NCBI GenBank assembly: GCA_004154925.1
Contig: QJNS01000020.1
Span: forward strand, 1 to 64,000
DNA: 64,000 nucleotides
Origin: Monosporascus cannonballus
Lineage: Eukaryota; Ascomycota; Sordariomycetes; Xylariales
Reading direction: 5' to 3'
Shown here: positions 1 to 10,599 of the stretch, one piece after another
Layout of the letters: each line of letters opens with the position of its first letter
Numbering within the stretch: the stretch's first letter is position 1
Program-made: the position numbers and the translations under genes
The notes under the pieces: model-generated
What the model saw: the letters and a program-made list of their open reading frames with translations, nothing else
Database searches by the model: none
What the model was told of the DNA's origin: nothing

Positions 1-1251
1 CAATTGCCCAATTATCGCATTGACCCCAGCCCAGAGTGAACGCTGTTAAATAGTCCCGTGTTATGCCACCATTGGACGGAAGGTATCTGAGAAAAGACTG
101 CATGGTGCTGTTCAAATGTGAGAGGCGAACCAGAGTCGTGATAGACGAAGAATGTAGGGGCACCTCCGGTTATGGGGGGGCTGATTCCGTGTTCCTCGCT
201 AAATCAGCTACGCTCGCGATACTTGGCTACAGCGCACCATGTTTGGTTACTCCGTCAGGACCTGCGTGACCCGTCCCCGCATGCTTTGACCAACGGGATC
301 AAGCTTGCGGCCGCCTTTACCTCATTTCGCCTGCTGGCCACGCAGCGCGTCAAATCCTCGTGGCTTGAAGAGTAGAAGGTTGGCTCGAGCGGATAACGCT
401 ACGGTCTTGTAATAAGGCCTCTCGACGTACAATATCGTCGCAGAATCGTCGTTGAGATTCTCTCTAAGTATATGATAATCCCACACGAGGTAACGCGATT
501 CGGAGACCACCCGCATGGATGAGTTTAATTAGCGGAACCTGGGCTATGGAGGGTACGGTCGTTCGCTGATGCGTGCCTCGGCGTGGCGCCGACCACAAAG
601 TCGGCTAGGGCTGCTAGCTGTAGGGGTAGCCCCTGTACCAGCAGGACGGAGAAACACTGACGAAAATGTCGGACAGCGGAGCCAATTCGCTCGGCGCGCA
701 ACACTACCTAATGTAAAATAGTCGACTGCGCCGCATTCTTGCATTAGCCATGGATGGCACGAGCGAAGTTTTGCATTGCTTCGGTTATCAAGTGACTCCT
801 TCGCCAGTCGGTAATGACTCCCTGAATGATCTAGGTCATCTCCCTACAGTAAGCAGTCAGAATGGGAGACTTGTAGGGTGCTAGTACCCCGTGGGGGTGG
901 ATTGCCCTTTAATAGCGTGCAGGGGCAGAAGCCCATTAGCGAAATCAGCCGTAGGAGGGTCATACATATTTATCAAATTCCGCTCTCAGTTTATCTGGAC
1001 TCGCTCCACGGTTACGGAGTGAAATCAGGATGGTTAATCGAGTTAAGATGCAGCGTCTATTCTCTATCTCTAGCGTAAGACTCACGTCCAGAGACCAGTT
1101 CCTACAGCTACGGGGAAGTCTAACGGCCGGGTAGGACGTTACACCCTTGCTAGAAGTGTTGTAGAAAGGAGTGCCGTCCTCTCACAGTGCTCAAGCCTTC
1201 GCCGTCTATTAACCTCCTTCTGCCTAGGTAGCTCGTTAACCAAGCCATCCA
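1..1251. other. Left-edge stretch with no recognisable gene
   Basis: Base composition is balanced, like the genes to the right, but no reading frame on either strand is longer than about 66 codons and none has family motifs. The stretch presumably holds the upstream region of the protease-like gene that starts near 1252, and possibly decayed sequence. No repeats, LTR ends or RNA genes were recognised. Confidence 0.5.
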
Positions 1252-2849
1252 ATACCGTCGCCGGCAACGAAGGCATTTAACTGGGCTGGCCTTTCGAGCC
1301 TCATAGCCCTAACATCACTGGCGCACCTAACATCTTCGGATCACGGACGGTTTTTTCGCGTTGCCCTTGAGGAGGGAAAGGACGAGCGGCTACAGACTCG
1401 ACTTGAAGAGGCAGCTGAGCGCCTCTCCTCGCATTGCGTACGACGAGGACTCATATTTAGTCAGCGGTATTGCTCCTTGACGACCCTTATTTGTGGAACG
1501 CCGCTTACGATAGGAAGTGGATATCGGATCACCGAAGCAGACAGTGAAGCTCACTGTGGACGTGAGCTCGTACGAAACTTGGGTCATTGGCGATTGCGGG
1601 AGCTTGTTTTCCCACGAAGACGAATGTAAAAAGGCCGGAATATACAACGACTCGTTGTCGGACACGAGCGACTACATACCTCTGTCCTACGACGAGGGGG
1701 ACTTGGATAACGATGATGGCAGTACCTACTCGTTGACTTACTACGCAGATGACTTGACAATCCAAAGCGGCGGTAGGTCATTAACACGGTGGATGCTAAT
1801 CTATGTTAGCATGACTGATCTGAAGTAGAAACCCTGAAAAACGTTACGTTCGGGCGCTAGGATTCCCCGAGCACTCAGCTAGACGTTCTAGGACTTGGAT
1901 TCGGGAAAGGCGTCAATTTGAACCATCCAAACATCGTTGACGAGCTGGTTGACCAGGGCCATATTCAGACCAGAGCATTCAGTCTCGCTCTAGCACCATT
2001 CCGCTCAGAGGAGGGATCTTTGATATTGGGCAGAGTGGACACCAAGAAGTTCCCTGGACCGTTACAGCGTCTCCCTATCGTTGATCCACCGGAATTTAGG
2101 TTTGATTACCATCAAACCCAGTAAGTAAACCTTTGTAACTCTTTTATACCTGCCCCTCTCGATTCGACTAATTCAAAGCTTCTAGGTACTGGATCACCAT
2201 TGATGAGGCGACGGCCCATCGGGCGGACGGGAACGTGACGATCTTCTCCAGCTTCAAGGCCATGCAGCACAGCGACGCTGATCGCAGCTGGCTGCTCCCG
2301 GACCTCGTGAATACTATTGCAGCCCATTTCGGCATTACGCGAACGGAGGACGACTATAACTGTTATATCGTGCCTTGCGACTACAAGAACATGACGGGGT
2401 CGCTGGGGCTGAAGTTCGGGAATCTCGCTGTCAGCGTGCCGTACAGCGATCTGATCATCCAAAACGACGACGTCAGCTCTATAGAAGGGGAGCGCTACTT
2501 CTCCGTCATGCCCCGCAACGTCACCGACGACGGAGAGATCTTCTTGCTTGGTCAGAACATAATGCGCCACCTCTACACGGTGTACGACCAGGAGAGTAGG
2601 GCCCTGTGGCTGGCGAAGTACCAGGACTGTGGTAACGAAGTGGTCGAGATCACCAAGGATGAGGACTCGATCGCTGACATCAATGGTCAGTGTGAGGGCT
2701 CTGCCGATAGCTTCGGTCATCGTGTTGAAGCACCGACCGCTGTTTGGCTTTCATGTATGTTTGCGGGGCTGTTTTCGTTGTTCTACGGCCTGGACCATCT
2801 CGACACAACTAATCATTACTATGTAATCCCAATCAACCGCCACGGTTAG
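1252..2849 (+). pseudogene. A1-family (pepsin-like) aspartic protease homologue, degenerate and broken
   Basis: Fungal secreted or GPI-type aspartic protease relative. In order: a hydrophobic signal-like segment (frame 1, from about 1282), a propeptide ending FALPLRRE then LKRQ (1358-1415), VDIGSPKQ at the mature N-terminus (from 1517), first active-site region VDVSSYETWV, an inner stretch NIVDELVDQGHIQTRAFSLAL (from 1930), and a C-terminal lobe from 2186. A clean intron (2121-2185, GTAAGT..CTAG) restores frame. A second likely intron is 1773-1828; a third, 1460-1513 (GTCAGC..TAG), is less certain. Lesions: the expected start reads ATA at 1252; the T6 run at 1351-1356 shifts frame by one; TAG at 1858-1860 is in frame. 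ATG to ATA and CAG to TAG both fit RIP. The first catalytic triad is Asp-Val-Ser instead of Asp-Thr-Gly (Asp codon 1559-1561) and the second is Asp-Ala-Asp (Asp codon 2274-2276), so the ancestor may already have been inactive. A hydrophobic segment near 2750-2800 could be a C-terminal anchor. Confidence 0.75.
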
Positions 2850-3437
2850 TGGCCAGTTGCTTGGACTCGGCACGACGACCCCCACGTGAACGGAGACTGT
2901 CTCCACGGGTAGTGTTCTTTGTCGTAGCCTATCGTGGCTAGCGTCTGTTCTTCTTAGAATTAACCCGAAACATGACACACACCCAAACCTGCTGGGTTGT
3001 ATGTGTAGCCACACAAGTGCCCGCTCGCCCGCTTGCTCGAAATAATATCTCAAACAACTGACCCAGGGTCCTTCCGTTGCAGGTCGTTCACGAAGGAAAT
3101 CCTGCGAAATCTGCCATCCTTCCACGTGGCTACGCCCTCCAAACCTTTAGTCGCCTTCTCGTCCTTTGCCATACTGGTATTCTGACTCCGGGTGCGCCCC
3201 CGTCTCACTAGCCCCGGGCTCTGCGGGTGCATCTCACGCGACCCGGTAGTCAAAGCTCTGTCCCGCGCATCTTTAGCCCTGCCGTTACCAACCGGCGTTC
3301 CCCCTATAATGGTTCTATTGGAAGTACTAGCGGCGCCACTGCGCTTGAAGAGGCTATATCACACTCTGGAGTCAGTAAAGGCCAGATCCAAATATTAGAG
3401 AATTTGAAATACGTTCGAAAGGGAATGAACCAGAGGC
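2850..3437. other. Convergent intergenic region
   Basis: Lies between the 3' ends of the protease-like gene (+) and the CorA-like gene (-). A GTGAGC donor-like site directly at the CorA-like stop (3435-3440 on the minus strand) leaves open a further small 3' exon near 3250-3360, where a CTGAC..TCCAG branch/acceptor pair is visible. A minus frame at about 3053-3172 starts with ATG and codes for some 40 charged residues, but has no family I recognise. Confidence 0.4.
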
Positions 3438-5755
3438 TCACCTGAAGAAGTCCTCCATGAACGTCGTCTCGAGCTCGCGCGGCTTCCCATCAGTGGTCCA
3501 GTATCGCTCGTTGCTGAGCTCCATGCTAAGATGCCTGCGAAAGTAGCGATCCTGGTTTACCCACCAGGCGCGCCACGCCATGATGATGAAAAACGTCAGA
3601 GGGATCGTCACCGCCCAGTAGACCCAAAAGCTGGGCATTACTACAGGCTTGGGCAGTTCGTCGTCGGCGTCCTGAGACTCGGCGGGGTCGCCGGCCGTCC
3701 CACGCTGCCAGTTGAACATTTCCACGCCAAACAACGTGCCGATGAAGTCGCCGGGTAGGAAGAGCGCCGTGATAACGGCGAGCGCCTTCATGGACGAGCT
3801 GTCTCGGGTCGAGGCGACAGCCATACGCGCGTTCAAGTTGTTGTCTTCTTGGGCCATTTTGGAGTATATCTTAAGTCCAAACGCTGTGAGCCGGGGGTAA
3901 AAGAACAGTTCGGGTAAGTATGGGCGAAACTCACAATATCTATCTGGGCACGGCACCGCAGTTCGGACATACGCCGGTCGGTTTCGAGCGAAGTACATAG
4001 ACGCCAGATGCAGTCCAGATACTGCCGCATTTCGTACCAATGCACTGAAAGCTCGTCCTCCTCGTCCTCGTCCTGTATTTCGCCTCTTACGACCGCACGT
4101 CGCCTCATTTCCTTCACGCGGTTATTAAGTTCGTCGCCGGCCTGCATTATGAGCTTAACCGCGCGCTCCGTCCACCGCAGGGTGTCGAGGAGTTTAATGG
4201 TACCCTTCAAAACATCGTGGGCTTCCTTCATCAAATGGATCGTCTGTGGGGGAACGCTGTCCGGGTCCAAGGGCTCGTCCTGAATTGGTGATATGTGGCT
4301 TTGAACATTTCCGCCGCCGTTGATCCTATCTTTGAGCGACGATAGCCGCTTCAGCGGCCCTAGTGGACGAGACGCATTCTTTATCATTCTTCGCTTGTAT
4401 GCTTCTGCATTGGCTTGCCCCGTTGTCCCTGTCACCGCGTCGACGTGATGCTCGAGCATGAGCACTTCGTCATTGTTGGCGACTACTGCCTCCTCTGTGC
4501 GGTACAATTGCACCTGCACAAGGACTATAGGCAACGCAAGAGGGTGCGCCCAGCGTTCCCGGCAGGAGTCCAACCGGCGCTCATATTCGTCCAGCGCATC
4601 CTCTTCATGCCCGTTCTCTTCATGCCCGCGCGTGTCAAGAGAGCGGCGGATAAGAGCGGTGGTTGTGCGACGCCGCACGTCATACCTCATCGAGAGGAAG
4701 TCATATGGAGGTTGGGGACTAGGTGAGAAGCTTAGAATTAGATCTCCAGTGATATTCTTGTTAGTACTTGATCAGTTTTGAAACCTGTGGCTTTCCCGAT
4801 GACGCTCCGGATTTAAACTCACGCAGTGTTTCTCGCTTCGAATCCCAGAAGGAAGATTCGACAGTAACCCGTTGTATGTGCGGCAGAGTAGCCGAATGCA
4901 GGCGCAGAGAATTGTAATCGTCCACTGTTAACGTTAAACCATCTGACGTGCCCTTTCCGAATTCAATGTCTTCGGATGACTTATAGCGTCTCCGCCGATC
5001 CGCAATCCTGAAAGGAGCAGTCAGTCAGCCACGGATATGAAGGGACTTGTAGCCAACAACGCCCCAAGAAATTCGCAAAGGGAAAGTAAGGTCCCAATAA
5101 GTAATTCAACGCATAATTGGGAACTAACTTACACTTGTCGCACCCTACCCTTCAACTGAGAAGCCCCATTCGGGTTTACCGTGAATTGGCCCTATTCCCG
5201 AAATATCGTCAATTTATGTGTATTCCATATCACCGCCGTGTTTTCGAGGCAGACACGTCCTTGCTAGTCTAGCTTTGACGTGGAAATGACTCGGTTTTCG
5301 TAACCGCGGTCGTTCGAGGAGCTCACCTCGATATCTAGGCCATGATTGTTATTTATGGCTTGATGGAACATGCGCAAGGCTTCTTCACCTTCCGACATGG
5401 TACTGGACGTGCGTTGCTCGCCATCCGGATCCCCACCGGGTGGAGAAAAGACAGCATATTCATGATACGAAACCTGGCTCTCGCCGGTCGTGAGGAGTAC
5501 GTCCTTTTCTAGCTCCTGTAGATCGAAGTGGAAGAGATTTAATTCGGGCAGTTGACGTTCGCCCTTGTGAGCGGCACATTTCCGGGAGCTCACAGAGGCG
5601 GTAGGCACTAAGCTTCCACGCCGTCTCCCGGGATCAGTTTCCACGCGGGGGTTATTGCGCGGAGGGCCGCTAACGGCGGCCTGCTGATGGCCCGCGTCGC
5701 TTAAAGCCGCATCTAGCTCGTCGAGGTTGTAACCTAGTTCCGCGGATCCGTCCAT
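3438..5755 (-). pseudogene. CorA-like Mg2+ transporter-type membrane protein gene, probably broken
   Basis: Exons read from high to low coordinate: 5755-5327, 5263-5133, 5007-4823, 4743-3935, 3883-3438. The introns 5264-5326 (GTGAGC..CTAG), 5008-5132 (GTAAGT..TTTCAG) and 4744-4822 (GTGAGT..TACTAAC..GGAG) all join in phase. The protein would be about 560 residues: a soluble N-terminal half, a conserved stretch PPYDFLSMRYDVRRRTT, a helical region, then the hallmark block DSSSMKALAVITALFLPG followed by GTLFGVEMFNW, and a second membrane helix (FWVYWAVTIPLTFFIIMAW). This is the layout of fungal CorA-like proteins: two C-terminal membrane helices, with the bacterial GMN signature not conserved. 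Start ATG at 5753-5755 is the first in-frame Met. Defects: TAG in exon 2 (5192-5194), explained by CAG or TGG to TAG; and the last intron (3884-3934, GTGAGT..CACAG) leaves exon 5 one base out of phase, as if one G were lost at the donor. An assembly error or an unusual splice could also explain the latter. Confidence 0.72.
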
Positions 5756-7446
5756 CGCGGAGTTCGGCTGCGAGGAAACCACGGTTCCAGGAAGGTGGCA
5801 CCCAATTGTCGCGCAAAGCCATGCAAAACTCTTACGGAACTCGGAAAGCAAAGCAGATGGCACGAGTTACAAGAGAAAAGGACACAACAAGATGTGCCGG
5901 TTGTCCGTGTTCACTCACCGCTCCTCCGCATAAAAAAAGAGCCGGGGACTCCATACTTATTAAAGATTCTAAGCTTCTCGGAGAAACTCCGAGCGCTGAA
6001 CTTCAACCGATAAGGAAACGGCCGAATCTGAACGCCAAGCAACCTGACGGCTGTGTTAGGTGTGGAGTGCCCTAAACACACCATCTCCAATCATTGCCTA
6101 CCGAGGCGGTGGCTAAACGCACTCTAAGTGGTGGACCTAAACTAGATCGTGGAGAGATCGCCTCAACTAGGGCTTGAGCTGCGCCTGACGAGGCTGCAGA
6201 CGTGTACATATGAGAGGGTAACAAGTGTTGTCGTGGACATATTATATGCAGGCATATTCCAGTTTCGGATCACAAAGCTAGCCCAACGATGGCTGACGTT
6301 GCTGCCCGATATTTGACACCTTTGTAGCCAAATCAGCTAGTGATATTACGAGAAAAGGGACCCTTCTTAGAGAGTTGATGCTGGCTTAGCAGAGCCTGGT
6401 GGCCCTCGCCTTGCTGAAAAATCAATATCGCGTATTCAATTGGCTAGCACCGGCCCAAACACAAAACCTCGACAGCACTATTATATCGAGATTCAGCAGA
6501 TTAACTCTCCAATCTCTATCGAGTAGAACAGAACAAGTGACGGACTGGTTGGAAGAGGCTTACTTTTCTCCAACAATGGTTGGCCTCGGTTAAAATGTTT
6601 TGTTGAGTAAACTAAATGACTGAGATAATCATCATATTGATGGACTTTAAGCGCTCTCAATACAGACGAGGATAAGTAAGCAGTTCAAAAGACTCAAAAT
6701 TCTGGGAATGGACTTGTCGAGCTCCTCAGGCACTCTTCTTTGCATTTAAGTGATAGTAGTGAGCCAACGTGCCGAGGCACAAAAGTTCCAGTTACATAAG
6801 TGGTAAATAATTACCGATTAGTTAACAACCTAAATAACGGAGGTAATCATGTAAGGAAACTTGTCAGATCTCGAATGTGCGTGGTTTTGTTAATCTGTTT
6901 TCTTGGTACAGGAACCTTTGTTGTGGTAACAATTGACCATATATAAAGCTATTGCTAGCCACGCAATAGCGTCGTCGCTTCTGCGACAACCTTGGAACAT
7001 GGTCCCTAGCTATCTACGACAAGTATCTCAACAACGATCGTTTGCCTAGAAGACTCGTTGCAACTAGTGATTAGGAAAGGTAATAGAGCAGTGGGCACGA
7101 CAATAACTCGCTAGATTGAATAGATTAGTAGGATTTGTGGATATCAGGAGTCAAAGCAGTCTCTACAGGATCGGGATATATAGGCGATATGAAACTATGA
7201 CTTAGCAGCTGAAGAGCAGCTATGTTTTATATCAGTTTCATCAGCTCTATAAAGGACTAGTATCAAACACCTTCGGTATCGCTTTCGCACAGCCATAGCT
7301 GTATTTATATGTCTTCAAGGACGCTTCACTACCTTACTTGTTTTTCATAAGACCTTCTAGAGGTCAAGCTGATAAATTGTTTTTTTTTTCAACTACAGGT
7401 GCTTTAGTGTGTGTTTTCAGGGTCTCATAGGCTGGCTCACATACAA
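5756..7446. other. Intergenic region without recognisable genes
   Basis: About 1.7 kb between the head of the CorA-like gene and the tail of the sugar transporter gene. Frames are short and show no family motif. It must hold the CorA-like promoter and the transporter 3' end. An imperfect inverted repeat of about 55 bases lies at 7186-7241, with arms ATGAAACT and AGTTTCAT around two copies of AGCAGCT. A T10 run lies at 7381-7389. GC content falls slightly toward 7.4 kb but this is not RIP-type DNA. Confidence 0.45.
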
Positions 7447-9236
7447 TTATACCCCGAGAGACGGAGCGTTGATTCGATAGGCTTTGAACTCCCTAGCCGG
7501 GACTTCTCTATCAAATAACAAATCCAGTTCCTCGTACGTTCGGTTTTTAGTCTCGGGGATGCGAAAGTACGACCAGACCAAACATAGTGCTCCAAGTCCG
7601 CCGAAGAAGTAGCCTAGCTTCCCTTGCATGTTTGCCTGATCGGGGTTGATCATATAGGGAATGGCGACCGTCATGATAATCCCGACGATCGCTTGAGCTG
7701 CCGTAGCTACAGCGATGGTCTTGGACCGAACCCGGGTTGCTGAGCACTCACCGAGGATGACGAATACGATCGGCCCGACGGATAAGTCGTATGCACCGTT
7801 CCAAACCAACATCAGTGTGGATTCTGTCCAGGCGACCCCTGGCGGGCGGCCGGGGATGCTGTCAAGAATGCCAATTATGAACATGAGAAATATTAATACG
7901 GAGAGGCCGACGTTGAAAATCCGTCTCCTTCCAAACCGTGCCAGGAGGAACCACGACAAGACGGTGCAAACCCAGCCTACCGCTTAATTGCGTTGCATTA
8001 GCCCATATTTTACCTACGAGTCGAGTGACAGAGAGCAGCTCACCTAGGAATCCAATACCCATGTAAAATGCGTCCTGGGTCTCCAGTCCGGCTTGCTGAA
8101 AGAAGTAAGTGCCGTAGTTTATTAAGTAGATACCGCTAAGGACCTGGGTAATGTATACACCGGCCGATATCTCTGTCCGTCGAAGGTTCACGCCTTTGAT
8201 GGTGTCTAGATATGTGCTTCCGGCCTCCATATCGAGCTCCAATCGATTGGTCTCAGTAATCAATGCCAACATGGGCTCGATGTCCACGTGTCTGGAGGAT
8301 AACTTCCGTAATGCATCCCTTGCATCTTCTAACCGCCCTTTGCGGACCAGCCACCAGGGGCTCTCTGGGATAAAGAACATGCCGGGTAGGATCAGGGCAA
8401 CCCAGAACCACTGAAGGGCAAAAGGGATACTATAGGCCCAGTGGTCCGTGAGGGGGGCGGTTGCTGCTGTGACTCCATTTCCTAGCAGCTGGCCCGTTAC
8501 GAAACAAAGATTGGTGAAGCTAGTTAGATAGCCTCGAAGAGCCATAGGGCAGACCTCTGATGCATACTGCAGCATTCATAGTTAGTAACTATGCTTCATG
8601 AATCATATGAGGAATACCGGAAAATATAAGATAGAAAGACCTTTAGGAAGCAGAGTAACCTTAGAGAGCGCGTACCGTCGGTCCAATGACAACAAAGCAA
8701 CCAAGCACCAATCCACACAGAAGCTCGCCGACGAGCAGGACTTGCAGGGATCGAGCGAAGAACTGGATGAAGACAAGGGCGGCAGTAAGCACCACGCATG
8801 TGAAGAACGTCCATTTACGACCGAATAACTCCATCGGATATGCCGAGAATAATGCGCCGAGAAGCTGCCCAAGAGGACTTCCCATCGACAATCCAGTCTG
8901 CCAAGAAGCCGGTATCACGTACTAGCAGAATCATTAATTGATTGTTTGCACTGCGATTGAGCAAGTAGATAGTATATATACCTCCCCGTTGTGTTCATAT
9001 CCGAAGTCCTTCTGAAATTGTGGCATTGCATACATAGAGCCGACAATCTGGGGATCGAAGGCAAGCATGATCACACCTAGCGACACAAAGAGTGACCAGG
9101 CGACTGCCGTAGGATACAGTTTCAATGCTTGCCAAAGTGTCAGATCATGCTCCTGTTGGACTGCCTCTGCTGCGACAACTGTCTGTCCGGCTTTTGGTCT
9201 CGCATTATCCGTTGACATTCTGTTTCTGGACTCCAT
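7447..9236 (-). CDS. MFS sugar transporter, alpha-glucoside permease type
   Basis: Proton-coupled sugar uptake carrier of the plasma membrane (sugar porter family, MFS). Four exons: 9236-8982, 8921-8676, 8566-8044, 7976-7447. The introns 8922-8981 (GTATAT..CTAG), 8567-8675 (GTACGC..TACTAAC..CTGCAG) and 7977-8043 (GTGAGC..GGTAG) all keep phase, giving 517 residues, normal for the family (about 500-550). Motifs in order: FDPQIVGSMYAMPQFQKDFG, GRKWTFF (loop 2-3), YASEVCPMALRGYLTS, PESPWWLVRKGR (before the central loop), FGRRRIF (loop 8-9), and the family-typical end PETKNRTYEELDLLFDREVP. About twelve hydrophobic helices can be traced. The PETK..EELD..F ending and the IMLAFDPQ start resemble fungal maltose/alpha-glucoside permeases, but substrate cannot be read from sequence. 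Start is the ATG at 9234-9236; the ATG at 9216-9218 is an alternative. No lesion was seen, unlike its two neighbours. Confidence 0.9.
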
Positions 9237-9420
9237 CCTGTGCCTTAGAGGGTTCGCTTCGATTATCACCGCTATGATTGTGCGTCTCGAAAGCAAAGTT
9301 CTCGAAACTTGAATTTAAAATAGAGTTGGGGTAAGCCCCAGATGCGGCCGATGTCGTCGGCCAGACTCATGTGATGTTCAATCTCATAGTACTCTTTTAA
9401 GAAGGTGTATTGCTTCCCTA
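9237..9420 (-). promoter_or_regulatory. Upstream region of the sugar transporter with candidate regulator sites
   Basis: About 100 bases upstream of the start codon are two notable elements. CTGGGG on the gene-sense strand (9336-9341) fits the CreA carbon-repressor consensus SYGGRG. A perfect inverted repeat GGCCGA-N5-TCGGCC (9346-9362) contains CGG/CCG half-sites of the kind bound by Zn2Cys6 activators. Both would suit a sugar uptake gene, but a six-base match is common by chance and no expression evidence exists here. Confidence 0.3.
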
Positions 9421-9720
9421 GTGAGATTCCTTATCAGCGATTGTGTTAATGCCATACACGCCGCTCATAATGCGGTATTCTCGGGGTTCCTGTTAGTGAG
9501 TAACCACACAGCGGAGGTCAGGTTGGAGAGTAGGATTGGTATGGTTACATTGCCAGGCGGGGACAGCGGGGCTGCCAATCAGGGTCAGGTTTTAGCCGAA
9601 GTTCTATATGCGTTATCCAGGCCCCAGCTCGGAGGGAGTAGAGAAAAGCTCCGAGAGAGCTCAGTCACATCTTTATTAAAATTAGACGGCCCAAGCGTGG
9701 AAAAAAATAAAATGTCTAAT
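9421..9720. other. Short stretch before the compositional border, no supported gene
   Basis: A plus-strand frame of 109 codons is open here but starts with GTG, not ATG, and shows no motif, so it is not called. It contains an AGCTCGGAGGGAGTAGA stretch (9626-9642) that reappears in both arms of the hairpin at 10080-10156. Confidence 0.5.
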
Positions 9721-9724
9721 AAGA

Positions 9725-10049
9725 GCATTTGCTACGCAATTGCTACATAGTTCATAGTAAAAATTTTTTTTTAAAAAAATTATTATCTACCAGTTGCTTA
9801 GCAAATATATTTGAAATTTTTTTCCTATTAATTATGTAACAATTGAATAGCATATATTTAGCAAATATTATTTTAAACTTAAAAAAATTAATAAAACTAT
9901 TTTTTATAACTATATTGTAAATATATAACATTTGTTTAACAAATGCTTTTTTTAAAAAAAGATTCTGTTTTATCAACTACATAGCTTTTGCTCAGCAAAT
10001 GCATAGTTAATAGTAAAAAATTTCTTAAGCGCATTTGCTAAGCAATTGC
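9725..10049. repeat. Cluster of six short palindromes, possible MITE
   Basis: Variants of the palindrome ATTTGCT-N-AGCAAAT occur with centres near 9734, 9800, 9860, 9938, 9992 and 10040, spaced about 50-80 bases, in AT-rich DNA. The first (9725-9743) and last (10031-10049) differ at one base. The first is followed, and the fifth preceded or followed, by a shared CATAGTT-ATAGTAAAAA stretch. The sequence from 9725 resembles the reverse complement of 9968-10002, so a foldback or MITE of about 280 bases is possible. A related palindrome (16921-16941) directly follows the 3' LTR of element A, suggesting A inserted in or beside this cluster. Confidence 0.55.
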
Positions 10050-10079
10050 GACGTATTGGATTAATTTTTAAAAAATCAG

Positions 10080-10156
10080 CTTGGCGTTTTCTACTCCCTC
10101 CGAGCTAGAACCCGGCAAATTCGGGTTCTAGCTCGGAGGGAGTAGAAAACGCCAAG
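10080..10156. repeat. Perfect 35-bp inverted repeat (hairpin) abutting an LTR
   Basis: Left arm 10080-10114 and right arm 10122-10156 are exact reverse complements around a 7-base spacer. The arms are GC-richer than the surrounding AT-rich DNA and free of RIP-like decay. The right arm ends at the base before the 5' LTR of element A. Seventeen bases of each arm match the single-copy sequence at 9626-9642. Confidence 0.9.
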
Positions 10157-10543
10157 TGGTTATGACCCAACAGGCTGCGGCCTCGGGAAACGGTCGCAAC
10201 AGGAATATGACTAAGCCATGTGGGTCGAGTCACGTGATGGCTCGACAGGATCGATCGTAGAGCCCATAGAGCCGGGCTCGACAGGATCGATCGTAAAGCC
10301 CATAAAGCCAGGCTCAACAGAGACGAAAAAATCAGGATATATACGCTTATTATTTCCATAATTTAAATAACTTTAGCTTGTAATATTTATTAATATTAAT
10401 TATTTATAATATATTTTTGTATTATTGGTATTAAAAATATAATACGATTACTATATTTATTGTTCAAATTCTTATAATACTCTTATTAATATAAACCCGT
10501 CGACTTAAGGTTTAATAATTAGTTAAACCGTTTAGCCGTTATA
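10157..10543 (+). repeat. Element A 5' LTR
   Basis: 387 bases, from TGGTTATGACCCAAC to a decayed GCCGTTATA end (GCCGTCACA in the less mutated 3' copy). It has two tandem copies of a 36-base unit (about 10233-10315, core GATCGATCGTA-AGCCCATA-AGCC) where the 3' LTR has three. The two LTRs otherwise differ mainly by C/T and G/A. Confidence 0.85.
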
Positions 10544-10599
10544 CGTTACAAACTTTTATTTATTAATATCGTTAAATTCTAAGCAATATTTAATATTGT

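Noticed and set aside
2112..2720. 202-codon minus-strand open frame
   Set aside because: Antisense shadow of the well-supported third exon of the protease-like gene.
3053..3172. Small minus-strand frame of about 40 charged residues starting with ATG
   Set aside because: No family resemblance and no clear link to the CorA-like gene; could be a chance frame.
7186..7241. Imperfect inverted repeat as a terminator or small RNA
   Set aside because: The arms are short and the structure imperfect; no independent support for a function.
9421..9750. 109-codon plus-strand open frame
   Set aside because: Starts with GTG, shows no motif, and its end runs into the AT-rich palindrome cluster; no splice or promoter support.
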